Shown piece after piece: positions 16,678-26,166 of a stretch of DNA of 64,000 nt (the stretch's first letter is position 1; the number at the start of each line of letters is the position of its first letter). The translations under genes and the position numbers were made by a program. Source of the DNA: Robiginitalea marina (GTDB taxonomy: Bacteria > Bacteroidota > Bacteroidia > Flavobacteriales > Flavobacteriaceae). Under the pieces are notes generated by a model that was given only the letters and a program-made list of their open reading frames with translations, did no database searches and had not been told where the DNA came from. The stretch lies in the NCBI RefSeq assembly GCF_024006985.1, contig NZ_JAMXIB010000002.1, positions 62,001 to 126,000 of the forward strand, read 5' to 3'.

Positions 16678-17404
16678 GTTGAAACGTATCGCCCTGTTCA
16701 GCCTCCTCCTGCTTGCCGGAGGGATATTGGGTTGCGGGGAGCAAAGTAAAGAAAAACCCAACAAAGAACCCGCTGCCCCCCAGGCCTCCGATTCTTTGGA
16801 AACTGCAGCGGGGACCCGTTCCGAAAAATCAGAAAAAGAAGCGGAGGAGCCCTTCGTGCTGACGGAGGAAAATGCCATCGATTTTTTCTTTGACTACCAG
16901 AAAAACCTCAAAGCCAACCGCGTACGCCTGACCACCAGCCTCGGGAGCTTTACCATTGCCCTGCACGACAACGTTCCCTACCACAAGGCCAACTTCATCT
17001 ACCTCACCCGCAAGGGGTATTTTGACAACACCATGTTCCACCGGGTGGTCCGCGGCTTTATCATACAGGGTGGGAATGCCGACAACAGGGAAACGGCCCG
17101 GAAGCGGACCGAAATCGGGAGGTACCTGCTTCCCCCCGACACGCGCAAAGGCTACCGGCACCACCGGGGCACGGTCTCCATGCCGTCAAGCGAGATCAAC
17201 AACCCGCACATGCTGGCCTCTCCCTATGAATTCTTCATCGTGGTGACTGACCCGGGCTCCTACCACCTCGACGGGGACTATACCCCCTTCGGCAAGGTGG
17301 TCGAAGGGATGGACGTGGTGGACCGCATTAATCAGGTGCCCGTGGACGACGGGGACTGGCCCAGCCAGAATGTATACATCCTCAAGGCCGAGGTTCTGGA
17401 CTAA
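16676..17404 (+). CDS. Cyclophilin-type peptidyl-prolyl isomerase lipoprotein
   Basis: Accelerates cis-trans isomerisation of X-Pro bonds, here in the periplasm. 242 residues. Lipoprotein signal peptide with lipobox GILGC (Cys20), a charged Lys/Glu/Pro-rich linker (about 21-60), then the cyclophilin domain. Visible are VRLTTSLGSFTIAL, KANFIYLTRKGYFDNTMFHRVVRGFIIQGG (catalytic Arg and Phe), the EFFIV segment and DYTPFGKVVEGMDVVDRI. Between these lies a family-typical insert (KRTEIGRYLLPPDTRK). The start codon overlaps that of the divergent NUDIX gene. Confidence 0.93.
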   Translation: MLKRIALFSLLLLAGGILGCGEQSKEKPNKEPAAPQASDSLETAAGTRSEKSEKEAEEPFVLTEENAIDFFFDYQKNLKANRVRLTTSLGSFTIALHDNVPYHKANFIYLTRKGYFDNTMFHRVVRGFIIQGGNADNRETARKRTEIGRYLLPPDTRKGYRHHRGTVSMPSSEINNPHMLASPYEFFIVVTDPGSYHLDGDYTPFGKVVEGMDVVDRINQVPVDDGDWPSQNVYILKAEVLD

Positions 17405-17414
17405 GCTGCCAGGT

Positions 17415-18032
17415 TCAAAGGCGCTTCCGGTAAATATCGGGCAGGGCGATCCCATAGCGGACCGCAAGCAGTCGGGTCCCGATAACCAGACCGGCCCCGC
17501 ACAGGTAGGCATAGGCTGGCGGCAGCGGGGTTTTCAGCAACAGGAAATAGCCGATTCCCCCCAGGATGCAGGCCGTGGCATAGATCTCCTTTCGAAAGAT
17601 AACCGGGATTTCATTGCAGAGGATATCCCTGAGCACCCCGCCAAAACTGGCCGTAATGGTCCCCAGGGCGATACAGATGAGCGGTTGCAGGCCGGCCTCC
17701 ATCCCCTTCTCGATCCCGACCATGGTGTAGAGGCCAATGCCGATGGTATCGAACAAAAACAGGGAGGTCCTCAGGTATTTCAGCCGGCTTTGGAAGACTA
17801 CGGCCACCATCACGGAACCCAGGATCACGTACATATACACCAGGGTGGTGGTCCAGTTCACCGGCAGGTTCCCGATGAGCAAATCCCTGAGGGTGCCCCC
17901 GCCCAGGGCGGTCACCAGGGCAATGATGCCAACCCCGAACAGGTCGAGGCGCTTTTCCATGGCTACCAGGACTCCCGAAATGGCGAAAGCCACCGTGCCC
18001 AGGATATCGACTGTGAAATAAAGCTGTTCCAT
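17415..18032 (-). CDS. TRIC-type channel protein (UPF0126/YicG family)
   Basis: 205-residue inner-membrane protein with seven predicted helices arranged as an inverted repeat. Each half carries the glycine-rich signature seen in bacterial TRIC channels: ALVTALGGGTLRDLLIG (about 38-54) and ALGTITASFGGVLRDILCNEIP (about 122-143). Homologues form trimeric monovalent cation channels; transport of other solutes has also been proposed. It is a single gene with a -7 element 20 nt before the ATG, convergent with the PPIase gene. Confidence 0.9.
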   Translation of the reverse strand: MEQLYFTVDILGTVAFAISGVLVAMEKRLDLFGVGIIALVTALGGGTLRDLLIGNLPVNWTTTLVYMYVILGSVMVAVVFQSRLKYLRTSLFLFDTIGIGLYTMVGIEKGMEAGLQPLICIALGTITASFGGVLRDILCNEIPVIFRKEIYATACILGGIGYFLLLKTPLPPAYAYLCGAGLVIGTRLLAVRYGIALPDIYRKRL

Positions 18033-18051
18033 GTAACCTGCAAGTTCGGGC

Positions 18052-18059
18052 CAAAGATA
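18052..18059 (-). promoter_or_regulatory. -7 element for TRIC gene
   Basis: Exact TATCTTTG on the minus strand, 19 nt before the ATG at 18030-18032. Confidence 0.6.
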
Positions 18060-18186
18060 TCCCTTTGCTCCATTATCCCACGATACGGGTTTCGAATTTT
18101 GGCCTGGGTGGCCACTTCAGGCCCCAGGTTCGGGTGAATCTTCGTACCTTTTCACGAGTCTTAACCCATGCCACAACCGCCTTCCC

Positions 18187-19476
18187 ATGAAACACCCTGT
18201 ACTCGTTTTGCTCTTCCTGCTGCCGGCGCTGCTCGCCGGACAGGAATCCCTTAAGGTGAATGCCGAAAGGCTGAACCAAACCCTCGGACAGCTCGCCGAA
18301 TTCGGCCGCGATGCGCAGGGCCGGCCCAACCGGGTCGCCTTCAGCGACGGCGACCTCGAAGCCCGTGCCTACGTGGTGGGGCTTATGGAAGAGGCCGGGC
18401 TGCAGACCTCCATAGACGCGGCCGGGAATATCATCGGGCGACGTCCCGGACGCAACCCCGACCTGAAACCCATCGCCTTTGGCTCCCATATCGATATGGT
18501 GCCCCTGGGGGGAAATTATGACGGGTGCGTGGGGTCCATGTCCGCCATTGAAGTGGCCCGCACCCTGGAAGAAAGCGGCACCCGGACCCGGCATCCGCTG
18601 GAGGTAATCATTTTTACCGATGAAGAAGGCGGGTTAACAGGAAGCAGCGCCCTGGCCGGTGTGCTCAGGCCCAGCGCCCTCGGGGTGGTCAACAGTACCG
18701 GGTATTCCATTGGGGAGGGCATACAGCGCCTGGGAGGGGACACCACCCGCCTTAAGGAAGTGATCCGGCCAGAAGGCAGCCTGGCGGCCTTCCTGGAGCT
18801 GCACATCGAACAAGGGGGCCTCCTGGAACGGAAAGGCCTGGATATCGGGGTTGTAGAAGGCATTGTGGGCCTGCGGTGGTGGGACGTGACCATCAGCGGC
18901 ATGGCCAACCACGCCGGGACCACCCCCATGCGGATGCGGCAGGACGCTTTGCTGGCGGCCTCCCGGTTTATCCAGGCCGTGAATGAAGAGGCCCTGGCCA
19001 TGGAAGGGGGGCAGGTGGCCACGGTAGGACGGATTGACGCCTATCCCGGTGCCCCAAACGTCATCCCCGGAAAGGTACTCCTCAGCCTTGAAATCCGCGA
19101 CCTCTCCGATGCAGTAATCGACACCCTTTTTGATCGCATCCAGGGCCGGGCCGATTCCATTGCGGAAAGCTCAGGAACACAGTTCGCCTTTACCCGGCCC
19201 TATTCCGGGAAGCCGGCCCTTACGGCCCCCTGGATACAGGAAGAGATCAGGCGGGCGGCAACCGACCTGGGGCTTAGCCACCAGCAGATGCCCAGCGGGG
19301 CGGGTCACGATGCCCAGGACATGGCGCTGATCTGCCCCGTGGGGATGATCTTTATCCCCAGCCGGGGAGGGATCAGCCATTCCCCGGAGGAATATTCCTC
19401 CCCTGAAGATATCGCCAATGGGGCGAATGTGCTGCTGAAAAGCCTGTTGCAACTCGACGCAACATTGGCAGAATAG
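18187..19476 (+). CDS. Exported M20 hydrolase, allantoate amidohydrolase/carbamoylase-like
   Basis: 429 residues with signal peptide (cleavage after LLAGQ). It belongs to the M20 branch of N-carbamoyl-amino-acid hydrolases, allantoate and ureidoglycolate amidohydrolases. Metal-binding landmarks: GSHIDMVPLGGNYDGCVG, FTDEEGG, LELHIEQGG, then ISGMANHAGTTPMRMRQDAL (dimerisation domain), NVIPGKVLLSLEIRDL, and GAGHDAQDMA near the end. An exported form is unusual for those named enzymes, so the substrate is probably an extracellular N-acylated or N-carbamoyl compound. It is followed 55 nt later by an M28 peptidase on the same strand. Confidence 0.88.
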   Translation: MKHPVLVLLFLLPALLAGQESLKVNAERLNQTLGQLAEFGRDAQGRPNRVAFSDGDLEARAYVVGLMEEAGLQTSIDAAGNIIGRRPGRNPDLKPIAFGSHIDMVPLGGNYDGCVGSMSAIEVARTLEESGTRTRHPLEVIIFTDEEGGLTGSSALAGVLRPSALGVVNSTGYSIGEGIQRLGGDTTRLKEVIRPEGSLAAFLELHIEQGGLLERKGLDIGVVEGIVGLRWWDVTISGMANHAGTTPMRMRQDALLAASRFIQAVNEEALAMEGGQVATVGRIDAYPGAPNVIPGKVLLSLEIRDLSDAVIDTLFDRIQGRADSIAESSGTQFAFTRPYSGKPALTAPWIQEEIRRAATDLGLSHQQMPSGAGHDAQDMALICPVGMIFIPSRGGISHSPEEYSSPEDIANGANVLLKSLLQLDATLAE

Positions 19477-19531
19477 CCCGGCAAGACTTTTAAATACGCT
19501 TAACGAAACAATTCTAATAAGTTTTATCCCA

Positions 19532-21724
19532 ATGAAAATTCTGATCAACCTCTTACTCGCCCTGCTTTTTATGGTGGGGGCATATGCCCAAACCATTACG
19601 GGTTTCAGCCCCGGTGAAGCCCAAAAGCAACTCGTGCTGGAATCCCGTTTTGACGCCCAGTTATCCACAGACAACCTGGATGCCTGGATGGAGAAAATGG
19701 CCGCCCGCCCACATTGGGTAGGCACCGAAGCTGGAGCCGATTTGGCCCGCTGGATGCGTGGTCAGTTTGAATCCTGGGGTTATGAGGCACGCATTGAAAC
19801 CTATCAGGTGCTCTTCCCCTACCCTAAAATCCGCCTGCTCGAGCTCACTGAACCCACGCCATTTAAAGCCGCACTAACGGCCGTTCCGGTGGAGGGGGAT
19901 CCGTATACCCGCCAGGGCGATGCCCTGCTGCCTTCCTACAATGCGTTTTCCAGAGATGGGGATGTGGAGGCTGAGCTCGTCTACGTGAATTATGGGGTTC
20001 CAAAGGATTATGAGGAACTGGAAAAACTCGGGATCGATGTTAAGGGGAAGATTGTCATCGCAAAATACTACGGTTCCTGGAGGGGTATCAAGCCAAAGCT
20101 CGCCGCTGAGAAGGGGGCTATTGGCTGTATCATTTATTCGGATCCCAAAGACGACGGCTATTACCAGGGGGATGTCTACCCCAAAGGGGCCTTCAAGAAT
20201 GCGACAGGCGTACAGCGGGGGTCCGTAATGGATATGCCGCTATACCCAGGAGACGTCCTAACCCCTGGGTACGCGGCCACAGCCGATGCCAAACGATTAG
20301 ATAGGGAAGAAGCCCCCACCATCACCAGAATACCTGTATTGCCCATTTCCTATGCGGATGCAGAACCCCTGCTGGAAGCGCTTAAGGGACCTGTTGCCCC
20401 GGACTCCTGGAAGGGGGCCCTGCCCATTACCTACCATATTGGGCCCGGGCCCGCCAAGGTCCGTTTAAAACTGGAATTCGAATGGAAGCTCCAACCGGCC
20501 CATAACGTGATCGCAATTCTGGAGGGTTCTGAATACCCTGACCAGTGGGTTATGCGCGGCAACCACCACGACGCCTGGGTTCACGGCGCGGCCGACCCGG
20601 TCAGTGGGATGGTCGCCCTGATGGAAGAAGCCCGGGCCGTTGGCGTGCTGGCCAAAAAAGGGCAGCGGCCGAAAAGGACCCTGGTCTATTGCGCCTGGGA
20701 CGCGGAGGAACCCGGGCTGATCGGTTCCACGGAATGGGTGGAAGACCATCTGGAAGAATTACAGCAGAAGGCGGTTGCCTACATCAATACGGATGGCAAT
20801 GGACGCGGCTTTCTGGAAGCCGGGGGGTCCCACTCCCTGCAGACCATGGTTTCTGAAGTGGCTGCCTCCGTCCCCGACCCCCAAACAGGGGTGTCGGTAA
20901 AGGAGCGCCAGGCCGCGCGGAACCTAACCAATGGTGGGGATGGGGCTTTTGCCTTAGATGCGCTGGGTTCCGGATCGGACTATACGCCCTTTATCCAGCA
21001 TGCCGGGATTGCCTCCCTGAACCTTGGGTTTGGCGGGGAGAGTGCGGGAGGCGAATACCACACCATTTACGATACCTATACCCATTACAAACGTTTTAAG
21101 GATCCTGACATGAGCTATGGGGTGGCCCTGGCTCGGACTGCCGGGCGCATCACGCTCCGACTGGCCAATGCAGAAGTCCTGCCCCTGGATTTTGGCCCCT
21201 GGCACCAAACCCTTTCAAACTACCTGAAGGAGGTGATGAAAACCTCAGAATCGATGCGGGAAGATATGCTGAAACACAACAAGCTCATTGACAAAAAGGC
21301 CTACCTCCTTTCGGCCGACCCCACGAAGCCCCGGGTCACCCCAACCAAAAAGAATGAGGTGCCCTACCTGGATTTCTCCCCCTTACAGAATGCTCTTGCA
21401 ACCCTTCAAAATGAAGTGGATGCTTTGGCAGCTAAGGATTTGGAAAGTTTATCTAAACCCGGAAAAGATGCCCTTAATGTACTGCTGATGCAGGCAGAAC
21501 AACAGATGATTTCGGAGGAAGGGTTACCGCGGAGGCCTTGGTACCGGCATCAGATCTATGCCCCTGGCTTCTATACCGGCTATGGGGTTAAGACTCTTCC
21601 CGGGGTACGCGAGGCAATCGAACAGGAAAACTGGGAGGAAGCCCGGCAGCAAATCGGAAAGCTGGCCGGCACCCTGGAACGGATGCGGGCCTACCTGATA
21701 AAGATCAATGCCTCGATTCCCTGA
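19532..21724 (+). CDS. Exported M28 metallopeptidase, glutamate carboxypeptidase II-like
   Basis: 730 residues with signal peptide (MKILINLLLALLFMVGAYAQ). Domain order follows PSMA/NAALADase: N-terminal peptidase part, protease-associated insert (about 130-330), M28 catalytic core and C-terminal dimerisation domain. All five zinc ligands can be traced: NHHDAWVHGAADP (His, Asp), WDAEEPGLIGS (Glu-Glu pair, the first probably the general base), INTDG (Asp) and EYHTIYDT (His). It likely trims acidic or other peptides in the periplasm. Codon choice looks slightly less GC-rich than its neighbours. Confidence 0.92.
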   Translation: MKILINLLLALLFMVGAYAQTITGFSPGEAQKQLVLESRFDAQLSTDNLDAWMEKMAARPHWVGTEAGADLARWMRGQFESWGYEARIETYQVLFPYPKIRLLELTEPTPFKAALTAVPVEGDPYTRQGDALLPSYNAFSRDGDVEAELVYVNYGVPKDYEELEKLGIDVKGKIVIAKYYGSWRGIKPKLAAEKGAIGCIIYSDPKDDGYYQGDVYPKGAFKNATGVQRGSVMDMPLYPGDVLTPGYAATADAKRLDREEAPTITRIPVLPISYADAEPLLEALKGPVAPDSWKGALPITYHIGPGPAKVRLKLEFEWKLQPAHNVIAILEGSEYPDQWVMRGNHHDAWVHGAADPVSGMVALMEEARAVGVLAKKGQRPKRTLVYCAWDAEEPGLIGSTEWVEDHLEELQQKAVAYINTDGNGRGFLEAGGSHSLQTMVSEVAASVPDPQTGVSVKERQAARNLTNGGDGAFALDALGSGSDYTPFIQHAGIASLNLGFGGESAGGEYHTIYDTYTHYKRFKDPDMSYGVALARTAGRITLRLANAEVLPLDFGPWHQTLSNYLKEVMKTSESMREDMLKHNKLIDKKAYLLSADPTKPRVTPTKKNEVPYLDFSPLQNALATLQNEVDALAAKDLESLSKPGKDALNVLLMQAEQQMISEEGLPRRPWYRHQIYAPGFYTGYGVKTLPGVREAIEQENWEEARQQIGKLAGTLERMRAYLIKINASIP

Positions 21725-21901
21725 GACGGTTCCTTCAACGGCATCTCCCGGTTGAAGCGCCAGGAAGGTTACCTAAAAAAGGATCTTCCTCCCCCCTGCA
21801 GGCATGAAACAATTCCGAAATCTGGAAATACGGGGCAACGTGTAACATTGGATTCCCTAAGGCGTCCTTAAGCAGGGCGCAAGGCGGTGCGGGTATGGGA
21901 G

Positions 21902-21951
21902 GCTGATCGCAGGATGTCCCTTAAGAGCTGATCGGAGGGTGTCCCTTATGG
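21902..21951. repeat. Tandem 25-bp direct repeat upstream of TPR gene
   Basis: Two adjacent copies (21902-21926 and 21927-21951) share 21 of 25 bases, with common blocks GCTGATCG and TGTCCCTTA. They end 41 nt before the TPR gene ATG, in a 268-nt spacer otherwise without recognisable features, and could be an operator. Confidence 0.7.
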
Positions 21952-21992
21952 GTAACCGGATATGTTGGCTAACCTAAAAAAAACTTCATGTC

Positions 21993-23723
21993 ATGAAACG
22001 CAAAGTCAATGTATTTTGGATTGCTGCCCTGGGGGCAGCCCTGATCATTTTGTGGAACATCCCGGAACAGACCCGGGAACTTCCCAAGCGGGAAAAAGCG
22101 TCCATTGGCGCCATAAAATGCACGGTGGCCAAATTCCTGCTGGGGCCCGTGGACAGTACCCGTCAGATCGCCCCCCTCTTCGAAAACCTGGGGACCTATA
22201 CCTTTGGGGTTTCCACGGCAGATGTCCGTTCGCAGGCATTTTTTGACCAGGGAATCAAGCTAACCTTCGCCTTTAACCATGCCGAAGCCCACCGCTCCTT
22301 TCTGGAAAGCGCCAGGCTCGACCCGAAGAATGCCATGGCATACTGGGGCCAGGCCTATGCCCTGGGACCCAATATCAATGATCCCCTTCCGGACGAGGAT
22401 CGAAAGGAAAAGGCCTGGGAAGCCCTGCAAAAGGCCAATGCCGCCCTACAGGGAGCAAGTCCTCTGGAACGGTCGCTGATCGGGGCCCTCAATGCACGGT
22501 ATAGCGATGTATGGTCAACGGATCAGTCCAGGCTTAATGGGGCATATCTGGAAGCCATGCGGTCCGTACGGGAGCAGTATCCCAATAATCCGGATGTGCT
22601 CACCCTTTTTGCGGCAGCGGCCATGAACACCATGCCATGGAACTACTGGGACGCGGATGGAAAACCCATGCCCAATACCACAGAGGCAAAAGAAGCCCTG
22701 GAAAAGGCCATTTCCCTGGACCCTAAACATCCGGGTGGGCACCACTACTACATCCATCTGGTGGAGCTCCCACAGCCTGACCTGGGTGTCCCGAGTGCCG
22801 GGGTCCTGGAGGACCTCATGCCGGCGGCAGGACACCTGGTGCACATGCCCTCCCATATTTATATCCGGGTTGGTCGGTATAAGGATGCCGTGCGCGTGAA
22901 CGAACTGGCAATAGCAGCGGATGAAGATTATATTTCACAGTGCTTTTCCCAGGGCCTGTACCCCCTGGGGTACTACCCTCACAACATCCATTTCCTGTGG
23001 TCGGCCTCGAGCCTGATCGGGGAAAGCAGCACCGCCCTGGCCGCGGCAAAGAAAACGGCTGAGAAAGTTCCCGTAGGTGAAATGGAAACCCTCCATTTCC
23101 TCCAGGATTTTGCCTCCACCCCTTTGCTGGCCTACACGCGCTTTGGGAAATGGAACGATATCCTGACGTACCCGGCCCCTGCTTCCGGCATAAAGCACCT
23201 GAGGCTGATGCGGCATTATGCCCGGGGCCTGGCTTTCGTCCGCAAGAAGAACCCGGTGGAAGCGAGGGAGGAGTTGGAGGCCATTGATGCCATGCTTGGG
23301 GATCCCGAAATGGATTCTATCGTGGCCACTGCCCAGAACCCGTCTAGTAAAATCGGGCGGATCGCCTTCGAGGTGGTTGCCGGCGAACTGGCCCATCTGG
23401 AGGGCCGGGCAGAGGAAGTCGTGTCCCACCTGACGCGGGCCGTGGAATACGAAGATGCCCTGACCTACACCGAGCCGTCGGCCTGGCACATCCCGCCAAG
23501 GCAAAACTTAGGGGCCGTGCTTATGGACCTGGGACGATACGAAGCCGCTGAAAAAGTATACCGGGAAGACCTGGAAAAGTTGCGAAACAACGGGTGGTCC
23601 CTGTATGGGCTCTACCGGGCCCTGGAAGCGCAGGGCCGAATGGGGGAAGCCGGAGCGGTGAAAAAGGAATTCGACCAGGTGTGGCGTTATGCCGACATTG
23701 CCATTGAGCGGTCGGTTTTCTGA
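21993..23723 (+). CDS. TPR-repeat protein with conserved histidine clusters
   Basis: 576 residues. An N-terminal hydrophobic segment (FWIAALGAALIILW, about 9-22) looks like a signal anchor or uncleaved signal. Helical tetratricopeptide-like repeats follow (about 75-125, 215-260, 430-560). In the middle two histidine-rich stretches stand out: HPGGHHYYIHLVE (about 248-260) and GHLVHMPSHIYIRVGRY (about 284-300). I recall this pair as conserved in a widespread uncharacterised TPR family; the His/Glu spacing could bind a metal. The preceding gene is an exported M28 peptidase. Function unknown. Confidence 0.8.
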   Translation: MKRKVNVFWIAALGAALIILWNIPEQTRELPKREKASIGAIKCTVAKFLLGPVDSTRQIAPLFENLGTYTFGVSTADVRSQAFFDQGIKLTFAFNHAEAHRSFLESARLDPKNAMAYWGQAYALGPNINDPLPDEDRKEKAWEALQKANAALQGASPLERSLIGALNARYSDVWSTDQSRLNGAYLEAMRSVREQYPNNPDVLTLFAAAAMNTMPWNYWDADGKPMPNTTEAKEALEKAISLDPKHPGGHHYYIHLVELPQPDLGVPSAGVLEDLMPAAGHLVHMPSHIYIRVGRYKDAVRVNELAIAADEDYISQCFSQGLYPLGYYPHNIHFLWSASSLIGESSTALAAAKKTAEKVPVGEMETLHFLQDFASTPLLAYTRFGKWNDILTYPAPASGIKHLRLMRHYARGLAFVRKKNPVEAREELEAIDAMLGDPEMDSIVATAQNPSSKIGRIAFEVVAGELAHLEGRAEEVVSHLTRAVEYEDALTYTEPSAWHIPPRQNLGAVLMDLGRYEAAEKVYREDLEKLRNNGWSLYGLYRALEAQGRMGEAGAVKKEFDQVWRYADIAIERSVF

Positions 23724-23734
23724 ACGGTGCGGAT

Positions 23735-24682
23735 TTAAAGCTTTACCCCCGATAGTTCCAGCCGGGCGACTTCAAATTCATGCACCAGGTTCCTTACGAT
23801 TTCAGCAGCCGGGAGAATCTCGTGGATGATGGCAGACACCTGCCCTATCTCGAGTTCCCCTTGGTCCAGGTCGCCTTCGAACATACCCTTTTTCGCCCGC
23901 GCCCGCCCGAGCAGCTCCCGGAGTTGTTCGGGCGTCGCACAGCGGGCATAAGCCTCCTCCACCTCCTGGTAAAACTTGTTTTTCAACAGGCGCACCGGGG
24001 CAAGTTCCTTCAGGGTCAGCCGGGTATCCCCCTCCCCTGCCTCTACCACCTTCTGTTTAAACGCCGGATGGGAGGAGGCCTCCTCGCTGGCCACGAACCG
24101 GCTGCCCACCTGTACGCCATCGGCCCCAAGGACCATGGCGGCCAGCATGGCACGCCCGGTGGCGATGCCCCCCGCCGCGATCAGGGGTAAGGACAATTGT
24201 TCCCTTACGGCCGGGATAAGGGTAAGGGTCGTGGTCTCGTCCCGCCCGTTATGCCCCCCGGCCTCGAAACCCTCTGCGACCACCGCATCGACCCCGGCCT
24301 CCTCAGCCTTCAGGGCAAACTTAACGCTGCTTACCACATGGACCACGGTAATCCCGCGTTCCTTAAGGTAGGTGGTCCAGGTTTTGGGGTTGCCGGCAGA
24401 AGTAAATACGATCTTCACGCCTTCCTCCACCAGTATTTGCATCAGCTCCTCTACCTGGGGGTAAAGCATGGGCACATTCACCCCAAAAGGAAGGGAAGTG
24501 GCCTTTTGACATTTCCGGATATGTTCCCTCAGGACCTCCGGGTACATGCTGCCGGCCCCGATCAGGCCCAGCCCCCCGGCATTGGATACGGCAGAAGCAA
24601 GGCGCCAGCCGCTGGCCCAGATCATCCCCGCCTGTATGATCGGGTAGCGGATTTCAAAAAGATCGGTAATACGGTTCTTCAT
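23735..24682 (-). CDS. Nitronate monooxygenase (2-nitropropane dioxygenase family)
   Basis: FMN-dependent TIM-barrel oxidase of 315 residues. Family signatures: YPIIQAGMIWASGWRLASAVSNAGGLGLIG at the N-terminus (FMN site), GVNVPM, and EGFEAGGHNG with the catalytic His (near residue 147), then LIAAGGIATG and LGADGVQVGSRF (phosphate binding). It detoxifies propionate-3-nitronate or related nitronates; FabK-like enoyl reductases share the fold, but the overall pattern is closer to NMO. It lies 33 nt downstream of mnmA on the same strand, probably co-transcribed. Confidence 0.88.
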   Translation of the reverse strand: MKNRITDLFEIRYPIIQAGMIWASGWRLASAVSNAGGLGLIGAGSMYPEVLREHIRKCQKATSLPFGVNVPMLYPQVEELMQILVEEGVKIVFTSAGNPKTWTTYLKERGITVVHVVSSVKFALKAEEAGVDAVVAEGFEAGGHNGRDETTTLTLIPAVREQLSLPLIAAGGIATGRAMLAAMVLGADGVQVGSRFVASEEASSHPAFKQKVVEAGEGDTRLTLKELAPVRLLKNKFYQEVEEAYARCATPEQLRELLGRARAKKGMFEGDLDQGELEIGQVSAIIHEILPAAEIVRNLVHEFEVARLELSGVKL

Positions 24683-24715
24683 GGCCTTTTTATTTACATT
24701 TCCACGGGAGACTGC

Positions 24716-25906
24716 TTACGCTATTACCCCCGAACCCAGCAATTCGTCTTCCCGGTACCAGGCCACGAATTGCCCCGGGGTTATGGCACTCTGGGGTTCC
24801 CGGAAATCGACATACATGCCCCCTTCCGTGCGGTAGAGCACTGCAGGTTGGAGTTCCTGGCGGTAACGGATCCGGGCCATGATTTCCATTTCCTGCCCGG
24901 GTTTCAGGGCGAGGTCTTCGCGCACCCAGTGCAGGTCGGCCTCCCCCACAAACAAGGTGCGGCGGAACAGGCCCGGGTGCGCCTTTCCCTGCCCGGTATA
25001 CAGGATGTTTTTGTCCACATCGGTTTGGATAACGAAGAGCGGCTCCGGGGTACCCCCGACATCCAGGCCCTTTCGTTGGCCGATCGTAAAAAAATGCGCG
25101 CCCGGGTGGGTGCCCACCACCTTGCCGTGTTCGGGCTTCAACTGTGGTGGGGTGGCCTCAAACGCCAGCTCGGCCTCCCTGGAAGCGAACCCCGGATGGA
25201 CCCGCTGAAAGGGGTCCGCCGTACCCGGTATTTCCACAATCTGGCCTTCCCGGGGCTGCAACTGCTGCTGCAGGAATTCCGGAAGGCGCACTTTTCCTAT
25301 AAAACACAACCCCTGGGAATCTTTCTTCCCGGCAGTCACCAGGCCGTGGCGGGCCGCAATTTCCCGTACTTCTGACTTTAGCAGGCCCCCAATGGGGAAG
25401 AGCGCCCTGGAAAGCTGCTCCTGGTTGAGCTGGCACAGGAAGTACGACTGGTCCTTCCCCGGGTCCTTCCCCGCCAATAGCCGGTATACCGGATTGCCGT
25501 CGGCCACGGTAGCCTCGTCTTTCCTGCAATAATGGCCGGTGGCCACATAATCGGCCCCAAGTTCCAGGGCCAGTTTCAGGAAGAGGTCGAACTTGATTTC
25601 CCGGTTGCACAGCACATCCGGGTTGGGGGTACGCCCCTGCTGGTATTCCCTGAACATATAATCCACGATCCGCTCCTTGTAGGGCGCGCTCAGGTCCACG
25701 GTCTGGAAAGGGATCCCGAGCTTTTCGGCCACGATGAGCGCATCATTGCTGTCGTCGAGCCAGGGGCATTCCTTCGAAATGGTGACGGAGTCATCGTGCC
25801 AGTTTTTCATAAAAAGGCCAATGACCTCGTAGCCCTGTTGTTTGAGCAACAAGGCGGCCACACTGCTATCCACGCCCCCGGAAAGGCCAACAACCACTTT
25901 CTTCAT
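24716..25906 (-). CDS. mnmA: tRNA-specific 2-thiouridylase
   Basis: Thiolates U34 of tRNA-Lys, -Glu and -Gln using ATP and persulfide sulfur. 396 residues from the ATG at 25904-25906, which gives the family N-terminus [21 protein letters not shown] (PP-loop SGGVDSS). Catalytic cysteines sit in [13 protein letters not shown] and [23 protein letters not shown] and the C-terminal beta-barrel are present. An upstream in-frame ATG at 25927 would begin inside the -7 element at 25925-25932 and is rejected. It probably drives the downstream nitronate monooxygenase gene. Confidence 0.96.
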   Translation of the reverse strand: MKKVVVGLSGGVDSSVAALLLKQQGYEVIGLFMKNWHDDSVTISKECPWLDDSNDALIVAEKLGIPFQTVDLSAPYKERIVDYMFREYQQGRTPNPDVLCNREIKFDLFLKLALELGADYVATGHYCRKDEATVADGNPVYRLLAGKDPGKDQSYFLCQLNQEQLSRALFPIGGLLKSEVREIAARHGLVTAGKKDSQGLCFIGKVRLPEFLQQQLQPREGQIVEIPGTADPFQRVHPGFASREAELAFEATPPQLKPEHGKVVGTHPGAHFFTIGQRKGLDVGGTPEPLFVIQTDVDKNILYTGQGKAHPGLFRRTLFVGEADLHWVREDLALKPGQEMEIMARIRYRQELQPAVLYRTEGGMYVDFREPQSAITPGQFVAWYREDELLGSGVIA

Positions 25907-25924
25907 ACCTGCGATTCGGCAAGG

Positions 25925-25932
25925 CAAAAGTA
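25925..25932 (-). promoter_or_regulatory. -7 element for mnmA
   Basis: Exact TACTTTTG on the minus strand, 18 nt before the mnmA ATG; it supports the shorter start. Confidence 0.55.
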
Positions 25933-26166
25933 CAAAAATTACAGGGGCTCCCCTCGGGTTCCGGGAACAGGAAATATTTCATAAAACAGTAAAATACTTA
26001 AACATTTTGTTAACATACGCCCTGACATAATTTTTTAGCAACACCCGCCTAAACCCAATATATATGGACTTATTACAAGGCCATCATTGTTAAACATTTA
26101 CTAAACCAAATTGTTTTGTTTAACTTTTATCTAAATTAGCCAAACAATTAAAAACTACTTATCGTT

